Translations under genes and position numbers: made by a program | From: Pseudomonadota bacterium | GTDB taxonomy: Bacteria; SAR324; XYD2-FULL-50-16; JAHJRI01 | Assembly: GCA_022360105.1 (NCBI GenBank) | Contig: JAKSDL010000705.1 | Span: 1 to 6,561, forward strand | DNA: 6,561 nucleotides | Direction: 5' to 3' | Notes under the pieces: model-generated | The model's input: the letters and a program-made list of their open reading frames with translations, nothing else | Database searches by the model: none | What the model was told of the DNA's origin: nothing | Shown here: piece by piece, positions 1-5,577 of the stretch | Position numbering within the stretch: the stretch's first letter is position 1 | How the letters are laid out: each line of letters opens with the position of its first letter

Positions 1-115
1 CATGTGTCGTTCCTCTGGAACTCTGGAAAGTGCGTGATTGGTCTACCAGCGGTTAAAACCGCTGGCTACTTTATACCGCTCCTCCGGAGCTTAATACCAC
101 TTGGTAGAAAATCAA
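1..115. repeat. Multi-hairpin REP-like intergenic repeat, cut by window edge
   Basis: Four dyads are packed into about 100 bases. GTTCC/GGAAC lies at 9-13/17-21. A perfect 9-bp stem CCAGCGGTT/AACCGCTGG with a 2-base loop lies at 46-54/57-65. GCTCC/GGAGC lies at 78-82/86-90, and TACCA/TGGTA at 95-99/102-106. A longer-range pairing of TCTACCA (42-48) with TGGTAGA (102-108) could enclose the inner hairpins. This architecture (CCAGC-type hairpin, spacer ACTTTATA, then a CTCC/GGAG hairpin) resembles the dispersed palindromic repeats of many environmental genomes, some of which are mobilised by IS200/IS605-like (RAYT) transposases. No transposase is present, so the mobility link is inference. A 67-codon open frame across it (4-207) is best read as a by-product of the repeat. 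Confidence 0.6.
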
Positions 116-389
116 TAACGATAAACCCGGACTTAAAGGTTTTCCAGACTGGGATGTCAATTATTTATAATCGGATTAAATTTTCTAAAATTGCAAGGAT
201 CTCCTAAAAATTTCGATACAACATCACTGAAGATTTCAATATTTTCTCAGTTTTTATTAAAAAAAATCAGTTTTTCGTCATATAAATTTGAACAAGGTTA
301 TGAACAGCAATAGTCGTTGTTTACAGACTTCACTCTAAAAGTTTAGTCAATAGGAATGCCAATTTCTCTAAGATTAATGAAATAAAATA
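116..389. other. AT-rich non-coding spacer
   Basis: This stretch has no supportable gene, RNA or terminator. It is very AT-rich. It holds two copies of TCAGTTTTT (about 248-256 and 269-277) flanking an AT-only palindrome, TTTTTA-T-TAAAAA, that has no GC stem. It separates the hairpin repeat from the promoter candidate of the next gene. Confidence 0.5.
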
Positions 390-418
390 TTGTTTTGCTT
401 GGTTTTTTATGAGATAAT
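390..418 (+). promoter_or_regulatory. Sigma-70-type promoter candidate
   Basis: TTGTTT (390-395, 3 of 6 to the -35 consensus) is separated by exactly 17 bases from GATAAT (413-418, 5 of 6 to TATAAT). Transcription would begin near 425, leaving about 43 bases of leader before the ATG at 468. The same TTG at 390 could be read as an upstream start codon for the next frame. Its place inside the -35 box argues against that use. Confidence 0.45.
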
Positions 419-467
419 CCTAACATTGAATAGGTTGCATTCAACATTAACAGGAAAGAGGGACATC

Positions 468-791
468 ATGGAAATGAATTCTAGTCTGAGCATGTCGCAG
501 GTTTTTGACATTATCAATAACTATGAAAAAACCATTCATGACTTTTACAAAGCTATGTCAGAGGGATTCTCTCATCTCCCACGAACCTCAACTTTTCGGA
601 CCGGAAATGCCAATAACAGGTCTAAAAAAGTAAAAGTTGGACGAAAAAATCGTGATAAAAGCCAATCAAAACTTGTTGACAAAACCTTAATGGAAAAGCT
701 GTACAAACTTCATTATATTTCTTCTATTGATCTGGCAGGTTCTGTTGATGACTTCAAAGAAGCTTTTGAAATGGCTAAAACACTTGAATGA
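468..791 (+). CDS. Hypothetical protein with basic linker, 107 residues
   Basis: I do not recognise this protein with confidence. The start at 468 is chosen because a GAAAGAGGG purine run sits just upstream and the promoter candidate at 390-418 covers the longer TTG-initiated frame. Residues 10-32 form a likely amphipathic helix (FDIINNYEKTIHDFYKAMSE) whose E-x6-FY spacing recalls the first helix of ferritin-like/rubrerythrin proteins. Residues 39-68 are a strongly basic, Ser/Asn-rich linker (RSKKVKVGRK). Residues 70-106 form one or two more helices ending in EAFEMAKTLE. There is no signal peptide, membrane segment or Cys pair. The family resemblance is weak: the second-helix metal ligands of rubrerythrins are not visible, and the protein stops where a third helix would begin. 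It could be a truncated ferritin-like relative or an unrelated small protein, perhaps nucleic-acid binding given the basic linker. It appears to be monocistronic. Confidence 0.6.
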   Translation: MEMNSSLSMSQVFDIINNYEKTIHDFYKAMSEGFSHLPRTSTFRTGNANNRSKKVKVGRKNRDKSQSKLVDKTLMEKLYKLHYISSIDLAGSVDDFKEAFEMAKTLE

Positions 792-1035
792 TTGGTTTTA
801 AAGAGTCAAAAGAGGGCAATTCAAAATCCTTGATTCTCACTTATTTTTCAGCACCACAGCACCAAATCAATTCTTCATTGTTTTCCCGCCCTTGCTATTA
901 GCCTGCACAGCCCACATTCAACACTATCATTTGTAGCTTTTTCCAAATCCCTATGGAAAAAGTCGTTGAAATTTTTAATTATAAATCCAAGCCAAATAAT
1001 TATGTTCATTAAGACGTTTTAGCTTTTGGAGATAA
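792..1035. other. Intergenic spacer before the 1036-2107 operon
   Basis: I see no gene here. The only clear structure is the dyad at 937-962, listed separately. Downstream of it, TTGAAA (966-971), TATAAA (980-985) and AATAAT (995-1000) are individually promoter-like. None of their spacings is standard, so no promoter is called. Confidence 0.4.
937..962. promoter_or_regulatory. 9-bp inverted repeat, hairpin or operator
   Basis: CTTTTTCCA (937-945) and TGGAAAAAG (954-962) are perfect inverted repeats around an 8-base centre. Neither strand has a T-run directly after the stem, so it is a poor intrinsic terminator. It lies between the orphan gene and the next operon, about 75 bases before the operon's first start. 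It could be an RNA hairpin ending or stabilising the upstream transcript, or a binding site for a dimeric regulator. Confidence 0.4.
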
Positions 1036-1170
1036 ATGGCTGCGAGTGACAAAATAATACTGACGGCACCTTGCAAAACGGCTTGTTTTAATTGCGATCT
1101 TCATGAAAACAATTTGAATAAGGTCAACAAAATGGGCAGCAACACGACATTTATTCCTGAGAAAAACTGA
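1036..1170 (+). CDS. Putative 44-residue Cys-motif small protein
   Basis: This short open frame starts with ATG at 1036, four bases after a GGAG (1028-1031), and has an in-frame TAA immediately upstream, so the start is forced. The product includes DKIILTAPCKTACFNCDLHE and ends FIPEKN. Cys13, Cys17 and Cys20 form an exact CX3CX2C motif preceded by a beta-strand-like KIILTAP. That is the arrangement of the radical SAM iron-sulfur motif, although the usual aromatic just before the third Cys is Asn here. At 44 residues it cannot be a complete radical SAM enzyme. It could be a small metal-binding protein, a remnant of a longer gene, or chance. Its stop is 13 bases before the ATG of the membrane-protein gene, whose ribosome site overlaps this 3' end, so it may act as a coupled leader. 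No similarity to a named family can be asserted. Confidence 0.4.
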   Translation: MAASDKIILTAPCKTACFNCDLHENNLNKVNKMGSNTTFIPEKN

Positions 1171-1183
1171 AATGGAAAGGGCT

Positions 1184-1564
1184 ATGAAAAACATTGTATT
1201 TTATTTAGGATTGGGAACTCTTTTGACACACGAAATGGACGCAATGACTCACCATGAATGGCGAATCCTACCCTTGACCAGCTGGTTACCTGATGATACC
1301 GGTCAACTGGTGTTTTTGTTGTTCCATGTACCGTTGTTTGCAGTTCTTATCTCGCTGGTGGCCAGTACCAATGAACAGATCAGGTTGCGAACGCAGCTGG
1401 GCGTCAGTATTTTTCTAATTGTCCACGGAATTCTACATGCCGTCTTTATGGGGAATAGCAATTACGAATTTAGTTCAATGACTTCCAACGCCCTTATCTT
1501 TGGCGGAGCTGCATTGGGTGCCTTTCATTTGCTCTTCGAGTATTTTGGCAAAACGAATCGATGA
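1184..1564 (+). CDS. Four-helix, His-rich membrane protein (DUF6713-like)
   Basis: This is a 126-residue integral inner-membrane protein of unknown function. The start at 1184 has GGAAAGG a few bases upstream; an ATG at 1172 would add only four residues and lacks a comparable site. Hydrophobic segments lie at about residues 3-15, 40-60, 70-88 and 101-120. A conserved-looking polar signature follows the first helix: LLTHEMDAMTHHEWRILP, with His16, Glu17, Asp19, His23, His24, Glu25 and Trp26. Further histidines sit in or near the later helices (H48 in FHVPLFA, H81 and H85 in VHGILHAVF, H115). From memory this HE-D-EW / HVPLF pattern is that of the DUF6713 proteins; I could not check it. Repeated intramembrane His/Glu suggests metal or haem binding or catalysis in the membrane, which is inference. 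It probably belongs to an operon with the short frame before it (13-base gap) and the hydrolase-family gene 57 bases after it. Confidence 0.8.
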   Translation: MKNIVFYLGLGTLLTHEMDAMTHHEWRILPLTSWLPDDTGQLVFLLFHVPLFAVLISLVASTNEQIRLRTQLGVSIFLIVHGILHAVFMGNSNYEFSSMTSNALIFGGAALGAFHLLFEYFGKTNR

Positions 1565-1621
1565 GTTAATCAAACACATCCCGACAAAACGCTTGTGAAT
1601 ATCAAATCTGGAGATAAAAAG

Positions 1622-2107
1622 ATGAACAAACAGGAAAAGAAACCACACGTAACCCACCTGGAAAAACGAGAAATCCAGGCTCCATTGGTAGCTTCCCTGA
1701 TCCGGGGTTTCGCTGAAGAATTTGGAGAGGAAAAAACCCATGAGCTGGCAAAGAAGATCATTTGTGAGGATGCTGTTCAATCAGGCAAAGATTTGGCCAA
1801 GCATTACTCAGGAAATTCACTGGCCGATCTGCTAAAAATCGTTGAGGAAGTCTGGGCGGGAGATGGAATCATGGAGATCCGGAATGTTGAGTTGAAGCAG
1901 GATGAACTCCGGTTTGACGTCACGCGATGCGGTTATGCTGATATGTATGAAAGAATTGGAGTGAAAGATCTTGGCACTGTACTATCCTGTTGCCGCGATT
2001 TTGCCTTCATGGATGGATTCAACCCGGATATCCGATTGGAACGAACCAAAACCATCATGGATGGAGATGACATCTGTAACTTTCGTTATCGGCAAAGTAA
2101 GATCTGA
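1622..2107 (+). CDS. ATC-hydrolase-family protein (PF14196-like)
   Basis: This 161-residue soluble protein resembles the L-2-amino-thiazoline-4-carboxylic acid hydrolase family. The founding Pseudomonas enzyme (AtcB) opens the thiazoline ring of L-ATC to give N-carbamoyl-L-cysteine on the way to L-cysteine. The N-terminal half is helical (AEEFGEEKTHELAKKI, about residues 31-47). The C-terminal half carries the family signature: TRCGYADMYERIG (101-113), LGTVLSCCRDFAFMDGFNPD (117-136) and RTKTIMDGDDICNFRY (141-156). Cys103, Cys123/124, Asp126 and Cys152 are the likely functional positions. The start at 1622 is preceded by GGAG with 8-base spacing; a GTG at 1595 would add nine residues but lacks a site. 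Many family members have no proven substrate and no other ATC-pathway gene is nearby, so family membership is much surer than activity. Confidence 0.85.
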   Translation: MNKQEKKPHVTHLEKREIQAPLVASLIRGFAEEFGEEKTHELAKKIICEDAVQSGKDLAKHYSGNSLADLLKIVEEVWAGDGIMEIRNVELKQDELRFDVTRCGYADMYERIGVKDLGTVLSCCRDFAFMDGFNPDIRLERTKTIMDGDDICNFRYRQSKI

Positions 2108-2188
2108 CTTGTGGCATATGGCTCAGAGTATTAACGGGCGTAACAATTTTTCTTGATCATGTGGTTTTGGAAACATTCCACCTTGGAC

Positions 2189-2216
2189 AGATATCAGTTA
2201 TCGGATTTCTGCTATC
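2189..2216 (-). repeat. Degenerate period-7 tandem repeat (GATANNN), 4 units
   Basis: Read on the minus strand this is GATAGCA, GAAATCC, GATAACT, GATATCT, four consecutive 7-base units close to a GATAACC consensus. On the plus strand the units end in TATC, TATC, TTTC, TATC at 7-base steps. A second, oppositely oriented copy lies at 6397-6417. It looks like a decayed short tandem repeat of the heptamer type scattered through some bacterial genomes. Confidence 0.5.
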
Positions 2217-2308
2217 GGTCTAATATAAAAGCATCGTTTTCAATTTTTTAGACCTTGAAGGAATAAATTGTAAAATGAGTCTGCCCAACAAACCATGTGT
2301 TTGATCCG

Positions 2309-2350
2309 GCTGCTAGTTTTCAATTAGATAGCAGCTCTACAAAAAAAAAA
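2309..2350 (+). promoter_or_regulatory. Inverted repeat plus A10 tract upstream of M28 gene
   Basis: GCTGCTA (2309-2315) pairs perfectly with TAGCAGC (2329-2335) across a 13-base loop, followed by ten consecutive A residues (2341-2350) and then the start codon at 2368. The A-run is on the wrong strand for a rightward intrinsic terminator. The element may be a 5' leader hairpin or an operator. The gene has no recognisable Shine-Dalgarno site, so the A-rich unstructured leader may help ribosome loading, which is inference. Confidence 0.35.
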
Positions 2351-2367
2351 TTAACTGGTTTGAATGT

Positions 2368-3339
2368 ATGAAACTTCTAAAAGGTATCCCGGTATTTCTC
2401 ATAACTTTTTCCATTATTTGTTTGCCTGCTGTCCAAGCCCGGGAAAACGTCTTTCCGGAGGTGTCTATTGAGACCAAAGAGCTTGTTCATGTGGTGGAAT
2501 TTTTAACCGGTTTGAGGCCCTACCGAAACTTCAAAAATGTGAACTCTTTAAACAAAGCTGCCGATTTTATTTCCCGACAACTCGGACAGAACGGTCTTCA
2601 ACCTTCCTTTCAACCTTATTTGGTTGACGGGAAAGGATATAAAAATGTTGTTGCCTCGTTGGGTCCGGCTAATGCGGATCGCCTGATAATTGGCGCGCAT
2701 TACGATGTGTATGAAGAACAGGATGGAGCTGATGATAATGCCAGCGGAGTAGCGGGACTTCTTACCTTGGCCAGGCTGCTCAAACCGCATGAAAACGAAT
2801 TGAGTATTCGAATCGAATTTGTGGCGTTTACCCTGGAAGAACCACCATTTTTCAGAACGGAGCAGATGGGAAGCTTTGTACATGCAAAATCGGTAAGTAA
2901 ATCAGCGGAAAATGTTATAGGGATGATTTCACTGGAGATGATAGGGTACTTCACAGAAGAGCCCGATAGCCAGGAATTCCCGGTATCCGTAATGAAATTA
3001 ATTTACCCCACAACAGGCAATTTCATTGCTGTGGTCAGCAATTTCAGCAGTTCTCATTTGAAGAATCATTTTAAAAAAAGTCTGAGTCTGACATCGATCG
3101 ATGTTGAAACGTTGGCGGCTCCTTCCTCAATAAAAGGGGTCGATTTTTCCGATCACCTGAATTACTGGAAGCACGACATGGACGCCATTATGATTACCGA
3201 TACGGCATTCTTCAGAAATCCACACTATCATAAAAAAACAGATACCATCGAAACCCTGGATTTTGAGAAGATGAAGGAAGTGATCAAAGGTGTCTATTGG
3301 GGTGTACTGGAATTGTCCAAACAAAGGAAAACGAAGTGA
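2368..3339 (+). CDS. Exported M28-family zinc aminopeptidase-like peptidase
   Basis: This 323-residue metallopeptidase of the M28 family (di-zinc aminopeptidase fold) is probably secreted to the periplasm or beyond. Residues 1-24 form a signal peptide: Lys residues, a hydrophobic core (IPVFLITFSIICL), then AVQA with cleavage before Arg25. The metal-binding positions are visible in order: His111 and Asp113 in GAHYDV, Asp122 in GADDNASG, the Glu157-Glu158 pair in FTLEEPPF (general base and ligand), Glu190 in SLEMIGY, and His288 in NPHYHKKTDT, followed by the usual DTIETLDFEKM ending. All five ligand positions plus the catalytic Glu are intact, so it should be active. No lipobox is present. The ATG at 2368 is the only start that yields the signal peptide, although no clear Shine-Dalgarno precedes it. 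Its stop overlaps the start of the next peptidase (TGATG), which implies translational coupling. Substrate specificity cannot be read from sequence. Confidence 0.93.
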   Translation: MKLLKGIPVFLITFSIICLPAVQARENVFPEVSIETKELVHVVEFLTGLRPYRNFKNVNSLNKAADFISRQLGQNGLQPSFQPYLVDGKGYKNVVASLGPANADRLIIGAHYDVYEEQDGADDNASGVAGLLTLARLLKPHENELSIRIEFVAFTLEEPPFFRTEQMGSFVHAKSVSKSAENVIGMISLEMIGYFTEEPDSQEFPVSVMKLIYPTTGNFIAVVSNFSSSHLKNHFKKSLSLTSIDVETLAAPSSIKGVDFSDHLNYWKHDMDAIMITDTAFFRNPHYHKKTDTIETLDFEKMKEVIKGVYWGVLELSKQRKTK

Positions 3340-4604
3340 TGAACAAGATTGCAGAAGCTTACGTGAAGCTTGTCCTGGAAATAGGACTTTACGATGAAGA
3401 TTATGTGGATGCCTATTATGGTCCAAAAGAATGGCGAACCAAACTAGCTGAGAAACAGGAGCCATTTCCCTTTGATCAGTTAAATTCCAGAGTTGTAGAA
3501 CTGATCGATCAGCTTAATAGCTTGAAATCTGACTCTTTAGAGTCTTTTGAAAAACAGAGGCAAGCTGCCCTGGGGAAACAGCTTAAGGCGGTTCAAGCCA
3601 AGATAGAAATGCTTTCCGGAAGAAAGTTTTCTTTTGATGAAGAATCTGAACGTCTTTATGATGCCGTGGCCCCGATCAATAATGAGACTTACTTTAAAAA
3701 GCTGCTGACAAAAATTGAAGATGCCTTGCCTGGAAACGGACCAATCGCGGATAGGTTTAACCGGTTCAACGAGAATTTTATTATACCCAAAGATAAACTC
3801 GATTCAGTATTTAAGGCCGCCATCAAAGAATGCTCCAGGAGAACTCATCAACATATGACTCTTCCGGAACATGAAAGTTTTACCGTGGCCTATGTCACTA
3901 ATAAAGTCTGGACAGCCTATAACTGGTACAAGGGCAACAGTCACAGCCTGATCGAGCTCAATACGGATCTGCCCAGTTACATTGACAGGGCGATTGACCT
4001 TGCTGCCCACGAAGGGTATCCGGGGCATCATGTGTATAATGTGCTTCTGGAAAACAAGCTGTTCCTAGGGCTGGGGTGGATGGAATATTCGGTCTACCCT
4101 TTGTTCAGTCCACAATCTCTTATTGCAGAAGGAACTGCCAACTACGGGATAAAAATAACCTTTCCGGAAAATGAAAGACACTGCTTCGAAAAAGAAGTCT
4201 TGTTTCCTTTGGCAGGCCTGGATGCCGGACAAGTGGAACAGTATTACGAAATCATATCGTTGAAACATGGTCTTGACTATGCTACCAACGAGGCTGCCCG
4301 TAATTATCAGGATGGTCGGTTCACTAACGATGATGTGGTAGAATGGCTCGTATTATACACGCTTGCCACACCTGAGCGGGCAAAGAAGATGATTTCCTTT
4401 TTCGAATATGCCGGGAGTTATGTGATCAACTACAACCTGGGAGAGGATATAATCAAAGCTTATGTTGAATCAAAAGTCAATATCGCTGAAGACCGCCAAA
4501 AAACCTGGAAAGTGTTTGCAAATATTCTTTCAACCCCTCAAACCCCTTCTGCCCTGATCAAAGCAACGAAATTTCGAGGCTGTGAGCCTCGCTTCTTGCG
4601 CTGA
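3339..4604 (+). CDS. DUF885-type HEGYPGHH metallopeptidase, cytoplasmic
   Basis: This is a 421-residue putative zinc peptidase of the DUF885 type. The ATG at 3339 shares its A with the preceding TGA and has AAGG at 3324-3327; an upstream GTG in the same frame (3297) lies deep in the M28 gene and is rejected. The N-terminal half (1-170) is helical and charged. The catalytic signature is LAAHEGYPGHHVYN with His224, Glu225 and His230, and LIAEGTANYG supplies Glu264 as probable third ligand, a gluzincin-like layout. The region FTVAYVTNKVWTAYNWYKG (181-199) probably forms part of the active-site cleft. DUF885 proteins are often 550-600 residues, so this is a short form. No signal peptide is visible, in contrast to its partner. 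The family-like end STPQTPSALIKA (398-409) is followed by TKFRGCEPRFLR, which is encoded by a hairpin repeat, so the last dozen residues look acquired. Confidence 0.88.
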   Translation: MNKIAEAYVKLVLEIGLYDEDYVDAYYGPKEWRTKLAEKQEPFPFDQLNSRVVELIDQLNSLKSDSLESFEKQRQAALGKQLKAVQAKIEMLSGRKFSFDEESERLYDAVAPINNETYFKKLLTKIEDALPGNGPIADRFNRFNENFIIPKDKLDSVFKAAIKECSRRTHQHMTLPEHESFTVAYVTNKVWTAYNWYKGNSHSLIELNTDLPSYIDRAIDLAAHEGYPGHHVYNVLLENKLFLGLGWMEYSVYPLFSPQSLIAEGTANYGIKITFPENERHCFEKEVLFPLAGLDAGQVEQYYEIISLKHGLDYATNEAARNYQDGRFTNDDVVEWLVLYTLATPERAKKMISFFEYAGSYVINYNLGEDIIKAYVESKVNIAEDRQKTWKVFANILSTPQTPSALIKATKFRGCEPRFLR

Positions 4605-4613
4605 GGATAGCGG
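4567..4613 (+). repeat. Hairpin repeat forming the 3' end of the peptidase gene
   Basis: A 10-base palindrome CGAAATTTCG (4567-4576) overlaps a perfect 7-bp hairpin CGAGGCT-GTG-AGCCTCG (4575-4591). It is followed by a segment (CTTCTTGCGCTGAGGATAGCG) that contains the stop codon at 4602-4604. There is no T-run, so it is not a standard terminator. The look is that of a dispersed palindromic repeat inserted at the end of the gene. That this exact unit recurs elsewhere in the genome cannot be shown from one copy. Confidence 0.45.
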
Positions 4614-5009
4614 TGCATCATTATACAGGGCATCAGTCAAGATTTTTGACGACCCGTTTTCCTTCAGCTTTCACCTTTTTTCTACTATACTCAAACCATT
4701 GCGGGTTTCCCCTTACCGCAACTATACATTGTATGCACAGATCTTGTTTTTTTTCTGAATGCCCATGAGAGCTATACTTGAAAGATCTATTCCCTTAAAT
4801 GTCTTGTTGCTTTCCGAGACCAGGTGACGAAAGCAAGTCCAAGTGACAAGGTAATGATTGCTTAGCAAATATTTCATTGAAATTTTACGCAAAATTAAAC
4901 TTCAGCTAAGTCTGTATTTCATAGCACCTGATAGTTTCTTTGTTAAAATCTTTACCGATGAAATCATACAAGCAGTTTTTATCGAGCCGTAGAAAGGAGG
5001 TCATTATAT
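4605..5009. other. 405-base intergenic spacer with weak hairpins only
   Basis: No gene or RNA is supportable here. Visible structures are GTCAA-GATTT-TTGAC (4636-4650), a possible weak terminator for the peptidase pair but with only a short T-run further on; TTGCGG/CCGCAA (4699-4704/4716-4721, 11-base loop); an eight-T run near 4747-4754; and AGATCTT/AAGATCT (4739-4745/4782-4788). The last 19 bases hold the ribosome site of the next gene. No promoter with acceptable spacing was found, although TAAAAT at 4944-4949 is a possible -10 without a -35. Confidence 0.4.
4991..5001 (+). promoter_or_regulatory. Very strong ribosome binding site
   Basis: AGAAAGGAGGT contains AAAGGAGGT, complementary to nine consecutive bases of the 16S rRNA 3' end, placed 8 bases before the ATG at 5010. 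It is by far the best such site in the window. It fixes the start of the DUF1353 gene and suggests high translation whenever the message is made. Confidence 0.8.
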
Positions 5010-5504
5010 ATGAACATGCCGAAGGTACAACCGATACCCATTGAAACGAAAGGTCATTTCATCCTGGTCCGAATCTGGCGTTGGATTACTTCAATCAGAA
5101 ATTGGGAGCTTCTTGAGGATTGGGAGTATGATTTACCTGGGAATGATCCCACAATCATTATTCCCAAAGGATTTGTGTTTAATGGTGCTTCTGTTCCCAG
5201 AATATTCTGGAGTATCCTTTCTCCTACGGGGTTGTTGTTTATTCCGGGGCTGGTGCACGATTATGCGTATTCGTACGACTGTCTGTGGGCTTTGGATTCT
5301 TCGGGGAAAGTCTACAAATGGAAAGAAGGATCAGGTCGTTTGTTTTGGGATTCCATTTTTCGTAAAGTGGCAATTGATGTAAACGGTATGACCTTTATCG
5401 ATATCCTGGTCTGGTTAGGTCTGGTGATGTTTGGCTGGTGGGGATGGTTCAGAACGAAAAGACTGCCGCCATGTAATTTAAAACCGGACAAACCAACGGC
5501 ATGA
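5010..5504 (+). CDS. DUF1353 family protein
   Basis: This 164-residue protein matches the DUF1353 pattern, a family common in phages and prophages and also found as lone chromosomal genes; its function is unknown. The core is visible in order: an N-terminal strand region WELLEDWEYDL (32-42), IIIPKGFVFNGASVPRIFWS (49-68, with the hallmark GFVF-GASVPR), SPTGLLFIPGLVHDYAYSY (71-89, with the conserved HDY) and LFWDSIFRKVAID (111-123). It ends in a hydrophobic, Trp-rich stretch FIDILVWLGLVMFGWWGWF (129-147) that may be a membrane anchor or the family's closing helix. The conserved HDY and Asp suggest a metal or catalytic site, which is inference. The neighbours are not phage structural or lysis genes, so this is either a stray phage gene or one of the family's cellular forms. 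Confidence 0.82.
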   Translation: MNMPKVQPIPIETKGHFILVRIWRWITSIRNWELLEDWEYDLPGNDPTIIIPKGFVFNGASVPRIFWSILSPTGLLFIPGLVHDYAYSYDCLWALDSSGKVYKWKEGSGRLFWDSIFRKVAIDVNGMTFIDILVWLGLVMFGWWGWFRTKRLPPCNLKPDKPTA

Positions 5505-5577
5505 TTTTTACCTTCAATTTGCCTTCCCATTTAGACAACGGGATGTAGGAGTTATTCACTGTCATCATTAATTCAAG

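Noticed and set aside
4..207. 67-codon open frame at the left edge
   Set aside because: Its first half is the translation of the hairpin repeat and its second half AT-rich spacer; no ribosome site and no protein-like character.
390..467. TTG-initiated 26-residue extension of the 107-residue protein
   Set aside because: The TTG lies in the predicted -35 box, and the ATG at 468 has a purine-rich ribosome site.
1475..1780. 101-codon minus-strand frame with a hydrophobic stretch
   Set aside because: It spans the end of the membrane-protein gene and the start of the hydrolase-family gene antisense; both plus-strand products are convincing families and no minus-strand ribosome site is seen.
2548..2954. 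Overlapping minus-strand frames of 111 and 84 codons
   Set aside because: Both are antisense shadows of the M28 peptidase, whose metal ligands run straight through this region.
4636..4650. Hairpin GTCAA/TTGAC as terminator of the peptidase operon
   Set aside because: Only a 5-bp AT-rich stem and no adjacent T-run, so it is mentioned only within the spacer description.
4759..4827. 22-codon frame (MPMRAILERS...) in the spacer after the peptidases
   Set aside because: No ribosome site, and too short to distinguish from chance.
4605..5009. Possible tRNA or structured RNA gene in the large spacer
   Set aside because: No cloverleaf, T-loop GTTCGA-type sequence or riboswitch-like core could be found.
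5041..5382. 113-codon plus-strand frame inside the DUF1353 gene
   Set aside because: It is out of frame with a strongly supported DUF1353 reading and has no start signal.
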